The position numbers were made by a program, and so were the translations under genes. A stretch of DNA of 64,000 nt, taken from positions 6,099,501 through 6,163,500 of the forward strand of contig CM049418.1 in the NCBI GenBank assembly GCA_026929865.2. Reading direction: 5' to 3'. Below, piece after piece: positions 34,944-55,257 of the stretch (position 1 is the stretch's first letter; the number at the start of each line of letters is the position of its first letter). This DNA is from Hyperoplus lanceolatus. Lineage: Eukaryota; Chordata; Actinopteri; Uranoscopiformes; Ammodytidae. The notes under the pieces are model-generated. The model searched no databases. It was given only the letters and a program-made list of their open reading frames with translations, and was not told the DNA's origin.

Positions 34944-37900
34944 ATGTTGGATCCGAGAGAGAGTGAGAGCAGAGGAAGTCTGTCTATGGGGACCAACTGC
35001 GACCAGAATTATGGAGGTCAGTTATCTAAAAATATTGGTTATCGGATACATGCACATTCTTATACTTACAAAGGCTGGACAATTCTAACACTCTGATCCT
35101 CTTTTTCCCTGAACATTCGATATGTTTTGTTTGTTCAGACACGGGGGAATGAGGAAGTGTAACTTATGTGGCTTGAGTTTGTCCCAAAGTTTGACATTAG
35201 AGAACAGCGTTTGATGGAAGACTTATTCAGCATGCTACTGACTAAGAAACTAATACTAAACAGTGATAATACTCCAGTACAAGTAAATACTCAGTAATTT
35301 AGTTTGGTAGAAACTTAGTATATTAAGCTGATAATGTTGTCCATTGAGTTGCTTTCGCCGTTGTGATTGAATTGAATTGTTCTTTTCTCCTCAGGCTGTT
35401 TCCTTGCTGATCCCAGGCCGCCTGACGACTTCCACGCTGCATACAAGAAGAACACAGTGAAAGAACTGCTCATGATAAGACGTCAGGTGAGATATAAGGG
35501 GAACTGGTGTTTGATAGTGTGTGTCAACATTATTGGACAAGTTGAAAAAAACATTTCAATGTAGGGGTTTTGGATTTACCAGGAACGTGAGCAATCAACT
35601 CCATTATTACTGATATATATGTTTTTTTCTTCAAGAAAGTGAGAGTTGTGGCTTCATCTCTTCAGGAATGTCTTCACTTGTCTAGTTTTGTTTTTGCTTT
35701 GTCAGTATGAGGAAGAATCTCCTCCATTTACATTTACATAAACTAACAGAAGTTGTTGCTATGGGAATCAAATAACATCACATGTTTGCCTAAAAAACAA
35801 ATACTGAGGAGTTAAATTACAGATTGAAAAATTATTCTCTTTTAGAAATGGAGCTGCTCACAGGGCAACGACAAAACGTTGGAGCACAAATGCAAATCTG
35901 CCAAGCGAGAAGTTCCTGCTCATGAGGTGAGTCCTCATGTGTGGAGCCCTTCGCCTCCGGTTACCTCAGAGGGAATGAATCCTGTCCCCCTGGTTACTCA
36001 AACGCACCATCAGCCAGCTCTGCCCGGACAAGCCGCTCTGCCTGCCGCAGCCAAAGTCACTTTGTTTCACTGGCAAATCCACCAGGAGACCCAGAGAATC
36101 AGCGGCCTTTCTGCTGAGCAGCTCAACACGCAGGACACGGACGGCGACACGTATGTATTGACCAGAAAAGTGATTAATTCAGACCACATGAAAACAGTTT
36201 AAAGGTGGAGTAAGCAGTTGTCAAAATCACTTTTAGCCAAAAGTCTGTGAATATCTCCTCAAGATCCACTCCCTGTCCGCACTGTGTGCCCTGAAATAAA
36301 AAGACAGCCAAGGCTATGTGAACAGGCATTTTGCTAATGACAGTAGGCCCCCTTTGTTTACATACCAGTTTACAGAGCCTAGTCTGTGTATCAACACCTT
36401 TTTGTTCAGATCACACACAGTACTGACAGGAGATATTCACTGATTTTGACAAGTGATTTGGCAACAAGCGTTCTCGAGTATCGCTGACTTCCCCTTTAGG
36501 ACAGTTATGTAAAAAGTGTATTCACTGTTGGGACAGTAAGTGGTAGTCACACAAATGTAAATCTACCTAAACATTAACAACAGGGACATCATTTGAATGT
36601 GCATACACTGTAAATGTTTTGCTCTTCCAACTGCCAGATTTCTTCACATAGCCGTGGCACAAGGGAAGCGGGCTCTGGCTTATGTGCTCGCCGCAAAAAT
36701 GGCTGCATGTTGCTCTCTGGATTTGAAGGAACACAACGGGCAAGTGGGTGTTCACCTCAAGTCATGTTTAATCAATCCATATATGACAAGACTCCAGGTT
36801 TAAAGGTGCTCCGAGGATCTTTCAGTTTTTTGTTAATTCTTGCACACCCTTTGGACAAAAGCAGTAGTGTTTTTATTACACCAGCTGTTGTGCCTGGGTG
36901 AGCGTACCCATTACAAAGGCATTTAGAAAAACTATATAAAAAAGGCATTCTTTGCACTGATGGGCTCGTTTCCTGTTACATGTAATTTATGATCAACAGA
37001 TGAAAAATTAGACTGTTTCAGAAATATTTAAAAGTTCCTCGTAGCACCTCTAAGGAAAGCCGCTGAACTCTTTTTGTCCTCAGACGGCTCTTCAGATAGC
37101 AGCCGCCACCAATCAGCACTTCCTGGTCCAGGACCTGTTGACACACGGAGCAAACATCAACACGCGGGACCTGTGGGGCCGTTCTCCTCTGCACGTGTGC
37201 GCAGAGAAAGGCCATTTACTCAGTCTACAGGTTAGAATAAACTGGGAATTGGCTTTGGCAAAACAGGTCATGTCTTTTTTGAATGGAGAAAAAAAAGCGT
37301 TCAAGTGAAAAAAACAACACTTTGAAACAAGGAAAACTACAGTGTCACTATGTCACTCTTTACTTGGTTGGGAGAATTTAAAATCCACAGGTGAGCTTTG
37401 AACACGGAACCTTTCTATCTCTCTATCAATTCCTAGACCACAGATAAGCCTCGGACATACAATCTGTCTTCAGATCTCCAGTCAAGCTGAGCTAGTCAGT
37501 CAGACGTTGAGGAATTGAACACAACCTCTGGATCAAACGATTGAATTGAATTTGTCTGAATATTTTTAACCATTGTTTCTACTTCACTATGTTTCTGTGC
37601 CTTTGACTCATCACATGACATCGTGTTTACAACTCTTAACTCTGTGAACTTATTCAAACAAGTTACATTTGGTCAGTCATATTTGTCTGGTAGGATAAAC
37701 CTACAGTATGCAAGTCAGGCTGAGGTGTTGAGAAAAAAAAGATTGTTACCTGTGTTGCAAAATACTTTATACTTTACTACCTTGAATTATTTTCCACAGA
37801 GCACCTGGAAGACCCTGATGGGGAGTGGGCAACTAATTGATATGGAGATGTTTAATTATGATGGTGAGTATTTTTTGCTTAATCAAAACCTTTCTTCTAT

Positions 37901-38985
37901 TGCCGCTGCTTCAGTAAAAGTGTCTTTGTGATAAATGCCCTTTATCTCTGGACTAAGGTTTAACTCCACTGCATGCAGCAGTCCTGTCTCACAACGCTGC
38001 TGTTAAAGAGCTGAGGAGTCTGGGAAATCCTTGTTCATATATGACAATGCAGTTAATGCAGAGAAGACAGACGTATGTCCAATGTGTTAAGACTCTGCTT
38101 CTCATGGATGCCTCCCTTGGGACAAAGGTAACTATCAAATGCAACTTAACTTCCAGTTTCTCCTTCAAAAAATAAGGAATGTCCTAAACAAATTGTTCAA
38201 AGTCCTATGTGCTTTCTTTAATGCTGGAAAGACAAAAATAAGTTACCAATGTTGCATCATTATTAAGGCTTGATCTTGTGAAAGTGATGTTTTTTATTTC
38301 TCATGACTATAGGATTTAAAAAGCGGACGGACCTGTCTTCACATGGCTGCAGAGGAGGCAAATGTGGAGCTGTTTAATGTCCTGCTTGAACAGCCATCTT
38401 CACTGTCAACTGTGAACCTCAAGGCGAGTTGTGTTGTGGCTAAAAATGGGAGCTTAATGAGTGTGATGCAAAAAATAATAATCACTGTAACCTGTGATTC
38501 TGTGCATTTCAGACGTTCAGTGGAAACACAGCCCTGCACATTGTCAGCTCTTTGCAAAACCACGCAAGTCAAGTGGACGGAGTGAAGATGCTGATGAGGA
38601 AAGGTGCGGACCCTGGTGCCAGGAACTTTGAGAATGAACTGCCGTCTCAGCTGGTGCCTGAAGGACCCGGTGGTGAAAAGGTGAGGGTGTGTGAATGGAT
38701 GAATGCACTGTGTTTAATCAAACTGATTTTTTGTTTTCATTTTAACCTGCAATTTTTATTTTATTTAAATGTTCTATTTCTATTCATTAGCTTTTCTAAT
38801 GTGTATTATGTATTTTAATCTTGCCCCTGTAAAGCCCTTTGGATGGCCTTTTGTTTGAATTGTGCTATTTATATAAACTTTCCTTGCCTTGATCAAAAAA
38901 ATGGTATAAGCAGCACTGATGATTTGACTTGTCGCTTGCTTTTCAGGTGCGGCAGATCCTGAAAGGGAAGTATGGTCACGCTTAA
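34944..38985 (+). CDS. nfkbiz: NF-kappa-B inhibitor zeta (IkB-zeta)
   Basis: Ten coding exons (34944-35016, 35395-35486, 35846-36150, 36638-36743, 37084-37230, 37800-37863, 37958-38127, 38313-38423, 38513-38680, 38947-38985) give 424 aa; human NFKBIZ is about 718. Residues 44-55 (NTVKELLMIRRQ) match the OCA-like motif of IkB-zeta (VKELLLHIRS). Ankyrin repeats fill about 152-410: DGDTFLHIAVAQGKRALAYV, NGQTALQIAAATNQHFLVQD, GRSPLHVCAEKGH, DGLTPLHAAVLSHNAAVKEL, SGRTCLHMAAEEANVELF, SGNTALHIVSSLQNH. The end, KMLMRKGADPGARNFENE then QILKGK, is diagnostic for IkB-zeta. IkB-zeta is an inducible nuclear cofactor that binds p50 and switches on secondary innate response genes. The missing length is the Gln/Pro-rich transactivation region. 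The exon ending at 38423 uses a GC donor (AAG|GCGAGT). An upstream in-frame stop supports the start. Confidence 0.93.
36199..36499. mobile_element. TTAA-flanked MITE, family 3, copy 3
   Basis: It begins TTAAAGGTGGAGTAAGC and ends GCTGACTTCCCCTTTAG, where the last TTAA has become TTAG. The interior matches copies near 16.8 and 29.1 kb. It lies in nfkbiz intron 3, 48 bp after the exon end at 36150. Confidence 0.8.
38733..38893 (+). mobile_element. L2-type LINE 3' fragment
   Basis: It matches the 3' end of the 53.4-54.8-kb LINE closely: TTTAACCTGCAATTTTTATT, TCTTGCCCCTGTAAAGC, GAATTGTGCTATTTATATAA. It is extremely 5'-truncated, in the last nfkbiz intron. Confidence 0.75.
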
Positions 38986-39339
38986 GTGAAGCACAGAAAC
39001 ACTGTCAGTCAGACAGTCCAGTCTTAAAAATATTATTTGCCACAACAAGGCAGATGTTGTTTGTTTCAGTGAAACATTCCAGATGTTCATTACCATGTAA
39101 TTCTCAAAGAGAAAGTGATGCTATGATTTGTGATTTTTGTTTATTAACCTTTATTGTTTTAGGGATTTAGGCTGATACTTTAAATATATTAACAGTTAAC
39201 ATTTTGTCATGGTAAAAAAAAATGTATAAGCATTTTGTCAAACGTGTAATAATATAGTTCATGTAAAAAATATGTGACATACACTGAGCACACTATTGAA
39301 CTCCTTTTGATTGCGAAAGGGTCATTGTGTAATATTGTA

Positions 39340-39563
39340 TGATGGAACGCCCTCCCTGACCACCTGAGGGCCCCACAGACTACAGCTGTTTTTAAACGGT
39401 ACCTCAAGACGCATCTTTTTAAAAGAGCATTTAGCTAGATTGTCTTTGAGGTTCCCCTTTTAATTGTTTTATGCTTTTATTCTCATTGATTTGTTTTTCT
39501 TAATTTCTTTTACTCTGTAGCACTTTGGGATTCCTGAATATAAAGTGCACTACAAATAAAATG

Positions 39564-39627
<64 letters not shown>

Positions 39628-39628
39628 A
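39340..39628 (+). mobile_element. L2-type LINE 3' end with (ATT)n
   Basis: The plus strand encodes WNALPDHLRAPQTTAVFKRY then LKTHLFKRAFS and a stop, the typical C-terminus of fish L2-like polyproteins. It is followed by TTTGGGATTCCTGAATATAA, AAAATG and about 20 TTA units. It lies in the 3' flank of nfkbiz and may form part of its long 3' UTR. Confidence 0.75.
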
Positions 39629-39823
39629 AAAAAAATTAAATTACATCTATTCTATAAAATGTTTATTTTATTTTGTTAAAGGGTTTAGCTACAAATGTTA
39701 GAGCAGATTTAGACATTTTCAATTTTTGTTGGTGTATATAACGTCAAAGTAATTTCAATTACATATATGGTGTGCTGACACTTTTAAGAAGTAAACTGTG
39801 TATTGAGGGTGACTTTAAAATCA

Positions 39824-39829
39824 AATAAA
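39824..39829 (+). terminator. candidate poly(A) signal, nfkbiz
   Basis: AATAAA lies 839 bp after the stop codon. Earlier hexamer-like sites fall inside the LINE tail (about 39555), so an earlier end is also possible. Confidence 0.35.
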
Positions 39830-40390
39830 GTATTGAAATTGAACTTGAATTAGTCTTTTACAAAATGTACAACAGTGCTACCAGTATTTATGGTCTTAAA
39901 GAAAAGCTATATCCTACCCAGCCTAGGACGCACATTTATGTTGGTGGACTTGGAGGTGTGCTGTGCCAGTCGTGCGTAAATAACGCATATTGGAGAGGTC
40001 CGAGTGTGCGCCAAATGCCAAGAAAGTCAAAGAAAAAACAAAACCAAAACTATATGAATTGAGTCAGATCCACTCCTTTTCAATAACTTCTACCGGTGCC
40101 GGGACAACATTTCACGCCTGATTATTATTTATTGATTAATGGCTGATTGATTGAATGAATGATTCCACCGCCGTATCTGACGGCAACATAGTTGGAAAGA
40201 ATTGTAGTGTTTTTATTCTTGAGAACAATTAAAACGGTCTAAAACTATATGTCATATATCACTATTTCTGTATGTTTTACTCTATACATCTATATATAGT
40301 TTTACTATTTAAATATGTAATTTGAGGCCCAGATATTGAAGCTGTTAAGGTTATTCACGTTAGTTCAGATTAAAAAATAATATTGTTCTA

Positions 40391-40896
40391 CCTCGTGGAG
40401 AGGCACCTATTTGCAGACCCATGGGGGAAACCATTGAAAGTGGTGTCAGACGTTAATGCCTTTCACCCCGCTTTTTAAAATGAGCTGTTTATTTTAATGT
40501 GGTGGCACTTTTTGTGTTTCATTTATAAGAGTTTATATTTGTATGTGATTGACCTAGTGTGATAATTGTGAATTAAAGAGACGGATTTTAGAAGATTTAC
40601 ACAAAGCTTCGTTGCTTCATTCATCTTCTACCTTAACATTTTACCACCGTCCTGGCCACGTGGGACCCTTAACAAACTGACGTATTTTACTGTGTACTAG
40701 CACCATAACCGGTGGAAACTGTGTATTATTATTCACCGCTAGGTGAAATGGGGCAGTAAAACAAAAAGAAGACAACAAATTCAGAGTAGGTTACAATTCT
40801 GACCAATGAAATGAGTTCGGGGCGTGGCTTCCGGTGGAGCTCCACTTTCAATGGTTTCCCCCATGGGTCTGCAAATAGGTACTCTTGACCTCGTGG
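40391..40896. mobile_element. hAT-like MITE, family C, short copy
   Basis: The duplication CCTCGTGG stands at 40391-40398 and 40889-40896. Inside, AGAGGCACCTATTTGCAGAC and GTCTGCAAATAGGTACTCTT are inverted ends, and the inverted match runs on through ACCATTGAAAGTGG and CCACTTTCAATGGT. The 8-bp duplication fits hAT. The interior (CAAAGCTTCGTTGCTTCATT, ACCATAACCGGTGGAAAC) recurs in the copy at 60721-61712. Confidence 0.85.
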
Positions 40897-42022
40897 GGCT
40901 CTGGTCATTGTTTCCGGTGGGACCCTTTTCAGTGACGGACCAGTCTGAATGTAAACAAGAAACAGTGTAAGTTGTCTCCACTACGAGCCTCGGTTAAATC
41001 TTTGCTCGTAAGTAGTGATGTGCTAGAAGTTTATAGAAGGACAACCTTACATGTCATGGGGTTATTTTAGTTGTCACGTGTATGTCGTATTTCGGGCGAG
41101 TTTATGCTGCGTTCACTGTGGTGAATGTGAGCTGACTGGATGCAGTTATTTAACGGACACTGCCGACAATAACCAGCACATGCCTCTGAATGTTTGCCAA
41201 CCTTCATCTTACATGTAAGTAATTCGTGAATTTGTTCAATTCAACAATGTTTTAAGTGATGAATAATAGTTACTAGCCCCTCTGAGACATTTTTCAGTTA
41301 AACAAAGTTTTTGAGTGTCACTAGCACTAGCTATCTTAACTTTGCCTTCGCTAGGTTTTAATCATTTACACCACAGTACATAATTTCTCATTAATGATTT
41401 TTTCCTGCGGCACATGAAAATGAATGCAAAGAGATTAACATTAAACAAATCTTAAATAAGTCTGTAATAAGAGAGACGCGCGCGTGTGTCGGAGGGAGAG
41501 TGCCAGCACTTAGTCGCAGCCCTGTTTCAAATGCGGTACAAACGGTCCACGTTAACATTATTTAAATGTAAGGAGAAGCCCAAACGTTAGTTAACACTCG
41601 TATAGTGTTTTTTTAGTGTTCATGGGTGTAGAAGACTATCGTGCTTCTGTAGCTGCGTGATGTGAGCTTCGAGATTTTCAGTTAGGGGCCTGGCTAAATA
41701 AAGTTAACTGTAGTTGACATGATTCAATCGTGTTTTTCTTCATTACATGATTCATTCTTGTCCATAATACGTGATTAGAAGAAAATTCAGATCAACTACG
41801 TGCATGTTAAACAAACAGCAGGTCTGTCGCAGCATGTTCTGGCAAGGTAATTACAAGCAAGCAAGTTGAAGATAGATGCATAGCTTAAAATATAGCATGT
41901 GATTTATCTGCCTCTATAAATGATGAATTTACTAATCTGTATTTAGGTTCATATCATGTAATATTTAAAGCAGTTTCACATGCTCATCTACATTAAGTTG
42001 AGTAACTCTGTGCCCGGAGCAG
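40897..42022. other. intergenic, no gene seen
   Basis: No frame here resembles a known protein and no element ends were found. A CG-rich patch (GAGAGACGCGCGCGTG) lies near 41472. Confidence 0.4.
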
Positions 42023-42075
42023 GTGCTGCGGTGGCACTTCACCCAAGCTGGACGTGGACCTCAGTGGGCAGCTGA

Positions 42076-50341
<8,266 letters not shown>

Positions 50342-50349
50342 ACCGACTA

Positions 50350-51189
50350 TCTAAAACCTCTTAGCATTTCATCAGATGCATTTCTTAAGTACTTAACATA
50401 ATAATTTTGGACCACACGTCCTCTCATTCAGCTTATTTTCATCTGGTGGGGCAGCTTTACTCATTCTTTGTAGATTGTGTCTTCTGTCCACTTGATCTGG
50501 ATAAGAAACACTAAGGCGCTTCTGAAGAAGGCCTAACGGACGCTGTACTTACTTAGGAAGAACAATGTTGAGGAAAATATGCGGATGAATTTTTCTCTCT
50601 GCACCATTGAGCGTCCTAAGCTACGGCATCTCGCTGCAGTTTGCCAGTTGTACTCCAGAGGGTCATACAAGGCTTTGGATGGATGTCTCCTTCTTGTCTC
50701 TCTTGAGGATGTCTACAATAGACACTGCCTCAGGAGAGCTCATAGCATTCTCAGAGATTCATCCCACCCAGGACCAGGCTAAATCCATATCAGTTTCCAC
50801 CCATCTAACAATGTCCAGAAGCAATGGACTTTATTTGTTTAGAGCCTCTTTACTAATAGATGTATCCTGACTTGAACTCGTTGAGGCAACCGGTTCCTCG
50901 CTCACATCCAATGTTGAAAGAGAAACGGAAGCCATCGATCAAACGACTAGAGTTTTTATTTCTTTGACACAAGTAAAACACATAAGGGATCGGTGTAGTG
51001 TGAGAAGTCGGGTAGGGAGAAGAGCAGTGGAGCTCCTGCATTCAGGAAGAAATTTGACTGGCATTTTTGGACGTCCTCTTGTTTTGACAGCGGGTTGTCG
51101 AGCGTGACACCCAGGCTCTTGGCAGTAGAGGTTGGAAACTACCTCAGAGACACAAAGGAACTGTTGGGCAGCAGAGAAGAAGAATGTTG
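50350..51189. other. intergenic, no gene seen
   Basis: Frames of 60-87 codons lie here on both strands (for example 50607-50870), but they lack family resemblance and splice context. Nothing supportable. Confidence 0.4.
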
Positions 51190-51192
51190 AAT

Positions 51193-51300
51193 TGACATCA
51201 AATCAAGTCAGTTGTATTTGTATAGCCCAAAATCACAACTACATTTGTCTCAGTGGGCTTTACATTTCATACAATAAATGAAAAGACACGGATCAGTTAG
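51193..51300 (+). repeat. widespread teleost dispersed repeat (fragment)
   Basis: TCAAATCAAGTCAGTTGTAT then TTGTATAGCCCAAAATCACA and GTCTCAGTGGGCTTTACA matches a repeat I recall as very common in fish introns. Its class is uncertain. Confidence 0.55.
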
Positions 51301-51879
51301 AGTCACAGAATGGAACTAGAAAGCTAATGGAGTAGAGTGTGGGTGATAGTAGCCCTGTACCAGCACCTCTATGGGTGAAAGGAATTGGAAAGTGTGACAT
51401 ATGGTTAAGGAAAAACATTTGAGGCAGGACAGCGGTTTGTTGTGTGAGAAATTTGGGTGTTAGTAGACAAGTGCCTGGAACAGAAACTACAGTTGTTTGT
51501 GACGTTGCAGGTCAGGAGAGAAGAAAAAAGTTTGGCAGTGTGTCTGAGTGTGTTGGGGAAGACTAGCAGCAGGTGTAGAGCGTTAGTGTGATGAAGTCTC
51601 AGTGACGGCCTGGAAATCCAGGGCTAGCTAGGAACAAAGGAAGAGATTAGCTGTGTTTTCTTAGTAGCTAAGTGGAAGATGAAAAAGGTCTCCCGAGACT
51701 GAAAAATGAGGGTTTGTGTGTTGTGGCAGCGAGGGTGAGGATAGGAGAGCACTTACCTGGCGTAAGAGCGGTGTCCCTGGCCCTTTTCGGAGTCTTTCAG
51801 AGTCGACTTGTGCCGACGAGCGCCAAATGGCCGTGCGCCATTGGCAACCGCTTAGTTTTATACCCAATCTCCGCCCATC

Positions 51880-51985
51880 AGCCTCACCTGTGGACACCCC
51901 TCCACCAATCGCAACATTCGGCCTTGATTGCTACACCTGGACAGACCGCGCCCCTCCACCAATCGCAAACCACCACCTTATATAG
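51880..51985. repeat. direct repeat with CCAAT boxes
   Basis: CCCCTCCACCAATCGCAA occurs twice, at about 51898 and 51953, each following CACCTGTGGACA- or CACCTGGACAG-like DNA. The spacing is about 55 bp. CCAAT boxes in tandem could be promoter-like, but no downstream gene is visible. Confidence 0.5.
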
Positions 51986-52089
51986 ACATACCATTGGAAG
52001 AGCCCATTCTGTTCCAGTAACCCTAGGTTGACAAAGTTAACCACACAAATACACATTTCTACAAATATTACCTCCCACTGATCCTAAAA

Positions 52090-52995
52090 TACCTGGTCGG
52101 GGTTCTTGTTTTGAATGAATTATTGCATTAACGTGGCATAGGAAAGCTCATCTGTATTGTTGGGTCTGGTGAGTCTCATCTTCCTCTTGCCATGACTCCA
52201 TACATTCTCTAAAGGGCTCAGGTCCAAACAGTTGCCAGGCCAATCGCTTACAATGCTACCGTGGTCCGTCAACCGCTTACTAGTGGTGTTGCCACTGTGG
52301 ATGGCTGCCAAGTCTTGCTGGAAAGGACATTGTCATCTCCGTAGACACAAACATGTACTTCTCGAAAATGTCCTGGTAGACAGCTGTGTTGACTGGATCA
52401 AACACAGCAGATGACATAAACAACATTGACTCAAATGAAAGCTTGCATTTCATTTGGAAAAGACTGTCCCGCGCTCTGGAGGAAGAGTGGAGACGACATG
52501 GACATCCAAGTTGCTTCAAGTCCACTATGAGCTTTCAACAGTCAGTGATGATTGTACAGTCCGGTCCAACATCAACCCAACCGTCTACCGGGACATTTTA
52601 AAGTCATTGAGACTTTTGTCTGCTTACGAGCTTTATGGAGATGACCGTTACCTTTTACAGCAAGGCTTGACACCTGTCCGCAACGCCGACACCGCTAGTA
52701 ACTGGTTGAATGACCGTGGTCTCGCTGTGCTGGATTGGTCAGAGAACTCTCCTGACCCAAAACCCTTGGAAAATCTGTGGAGAATTGTCAAGAGGAAGAT
52801 GATACACACCAGACCCGACGATACGGACGAGCTGAAGGCCACTATCGATGCAACCTGGCCTTCCGTGACAACTCAGCGGTGCCACAGACTGATAGTCTCC
52901 ATGCCGTGCCACATTACTGCAATAATTCATGCCAAATAACATCAAAGACCAAGTATGAAGACACTTATCTAAAAGATCAACATTTCTGAATTCAG
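52090..52995. mobile_element. second fold-back Tc1-like relic
   Basis: Two transposase halves face opposite ways. The minus strand from about 52480 to 52130 reads FQMKCKLSFESM, NTAVYQDIFEK, then SPLENVWSHGKRKMRLTRPN. The plus strand from about 52490 to 52940 reads NPTVYRDILKSL, YELYGDDRYLLQQGL, KPLENLWRIVKRKMIHTRPD and TAIIHAK. Both ends therefore carry the transposase C-terminus and 3' flank (GCAATAATTCAT at each side). The N-terminal half is missing. The family differs from the 30.6-kb element and matches the relic at 62.7-63.3 kb. It is degenerate and inactive. Confidence 0.75.
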
Positions 52996-53384
52996 AATCC
53001 TGAAAAGTTCAACAAAAAAACGCCTATAATATATCACTATGTCTAATACATCTACAATATATGGAACTTTGACTTTTTCATTACAATTACATTTAAAAAA
53101 TAGCTTTTCCATGATATACAAATTTATTGACTAATGCAATATGTCAGGCCAAATAACATATTGAATTAAAAGACTTTTCTAAAGGTAAACATTTCTTCAT
53201 TAGAAATCCCTTCCTGGCACTTAACAGAATTACTTACACCTGGCTTGACAAAGCGGCCCCTTTTCCTCCTGGATTGGCATTTATGCAACTGACTAATCCA
53301 AAGTGCCCAGGCTAGACTTTGTCAAGGCTGGCTTTATCAATCATCCTGGATATCTTAATTCCACTTTTATGCAATAGGCCCCAG

Positions 53385-54775
53385 CTTTTCTACAAATTGT
53401 CAACATGTCCCTTCAGACAGGTGTATTCCCACAGGCCCTACAGCAGTCATCAAGCCACTCCTAACAAAGAACAATCTAGATACATCGCTCGTGAAAAATT
53501 ATAGGCCCATATCTAACCTACCATTTTTGAGTAAAATCATTGAAAAAGCTGTTTATCAACAGCTAAATAACTACTTAGCAAAGAACAACTGCTTTGATGT
53601 TTTCCAGTCAGGATTTCCACAACACCACAGCACTGAGACTGCTCTGGTTAAGGTCCTCAATGACATCCATTTAAACACAGACAGTGGCAAAAGTTCTGTC
53701 TTAGTTTTACTGGATCTCAGTGCCGCTTTCGACACAGTTGACCACAGCATATTACTAGATCGACAAGCAAACTGGGTTGGACTTTCTGGAACTGTACTAA
53801 GCTGGTTTGAATCCTACTTAAAGGATAGAGACTACTATGTGTCAATAGGAAATTTCACATCTGAGCAGACAAATATTGAATGCAGAGTCCCCCAAGGTTC
53901 CATTCTTGGGCCTCTTCTGTTTAACATCTACATGCTCCCACTAGATCAGACTATGAATAAGAACAAATTATGCTACCGAAATTATGCAGACGACACACAA
54001 ATTTACATAACCATATCACCAGGAGACTACAGTCAGATACAGGCACTGAGTAAGTGCATTGAACAAATCAATGATTGGATGTGCCAAAATTTCCTTCAAT
54101 TAAACAACGACAAAAGTAATTGTCTTTGGTGCCAAATATGAACAATTAAAAGTCAGCGCATAGCTTACATCCGTTTAGAAAAACTTATCCATGCATTTAT
54201 CTTTAGTAGACTTGACTACTGGCCTTCCAAAAAAATCTATCAGACAGCTTCAGCTAATTCAGAACGCTGCTGCTCGAGTCCTCGCTAGGACCAAAAAAGT
54301 GGATCACATTACCCCACTTCTGAGGTCTTTACACTGGCTTCCTGTCACTCAAAGGATTGATTTCAAAATACTGATGTTGGTTTATAAAGCACTAAATGGT
54401 TTAGGGCCAAAATACATTACTGATATGCTGATACGTTATGAACCGTCCAGAGCCCTTAGGTCGTCTGAGACAGGTCTACTTACAGTCCCTAGAGTTAGGA
54501 CTAAACAAGGAGAAGCAGCTTTTAGTTATTATGCACCAAAAATCTGGAACAAACTCCCAGAAAACTTGACGTCTGCTGCAACTCTCAGTTCTTTTAAATC
54601 GACTGTGAAAACTTTTTTGTTTCCATTTTAACCTGCAATTTTGATTTTATTTGCTTATTTTATTCGCTTTTAAATCTTTTAGAATGTGTTTTATGTATTC
54701 TAATCTTGCCCCTGTAAAGCACTTTGAGTGGCCTTGTGTCTGAATTGTGCTATATAAATAAACTTGCCTTGCCTA
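53385..54775 (+). mobile_element. L2-type LINE, 5'-truncated
   Basis: The frame at 53491-54138 encodes reverse transcriptase: NYRPISNLPFLSKIIEKAVY, SGFPQHHSTETALVKVLNDI, VLLDLSAAFDTVDHSILL, VPQGSILGPLLFNIYMLPL and the catalytic box NYADDTQIYI. A second frame at 54191-54631 gives the C-terminus (RQLQLIQNAAARVLARTKK, LRSLHWLPVTQRIDFKIL). Upstream frames (QTGVFPQAL, VIKPLLTKNNLDTS) shift near 53440, and about 150 bp seem deleted near 54140-54190. The 3' end is TGTAAAGCACTTTGAGTGGC then GTGCTATATAAATAAACTTG. No endonuclease domain is present. It is inactive but only moderately diverged. Clade L2 versus a CR1/Rex1 relative is not settled. Confidence 0.88.
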
Positions 54776-55257
54776 ATATCAGTTACCCTAGTGTTACAAA
54801 TAACACCATCCTGTCCCATGCCAGGGATCGAACCAGAGACCTCATGGCAATGACAACGCTACATCCGGGCTAAAACCCCGTTAGAAATCTGGTTAGCCCC
54901 AGGTCAGGGGCTACTATTTTTATAATCAAATGTCACACAAGAGCGACGATAAACACACAGGTCAGTAATCATTTACATGGCAAGATGATGAGGCAGATTC
55001 TTTGGAAAATCTAAAAAAAGGAAAAAGTTTATGAGAATGTCAACAACTCGTGTGTGCTTTTTAAGTCGCCAGAACCCAAGAAACAAGTCATTGAGGCTCA
55101 AATTTTCCCACTGTTGTACAGCGCCTAGAAAAATGAAGCACATGCATAACCTCTTTTTTGGCTACGTTATAGTGCATGCAACACCCCCACATATTGGTCA
55201 AGCCCCTCCTTAGCCCCGGCGGAGGAAAATATCCTGGCACCGTGCATGCCTTACGGT

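Noticed and set aside
51672-52031. 119-aa frame with Pro/His-rich sequence and tandem CCAAT boxes, considered as a gene or promoter
   Set aside because: No downstream coding exon, no homology, and three frames on two strands are equally open.
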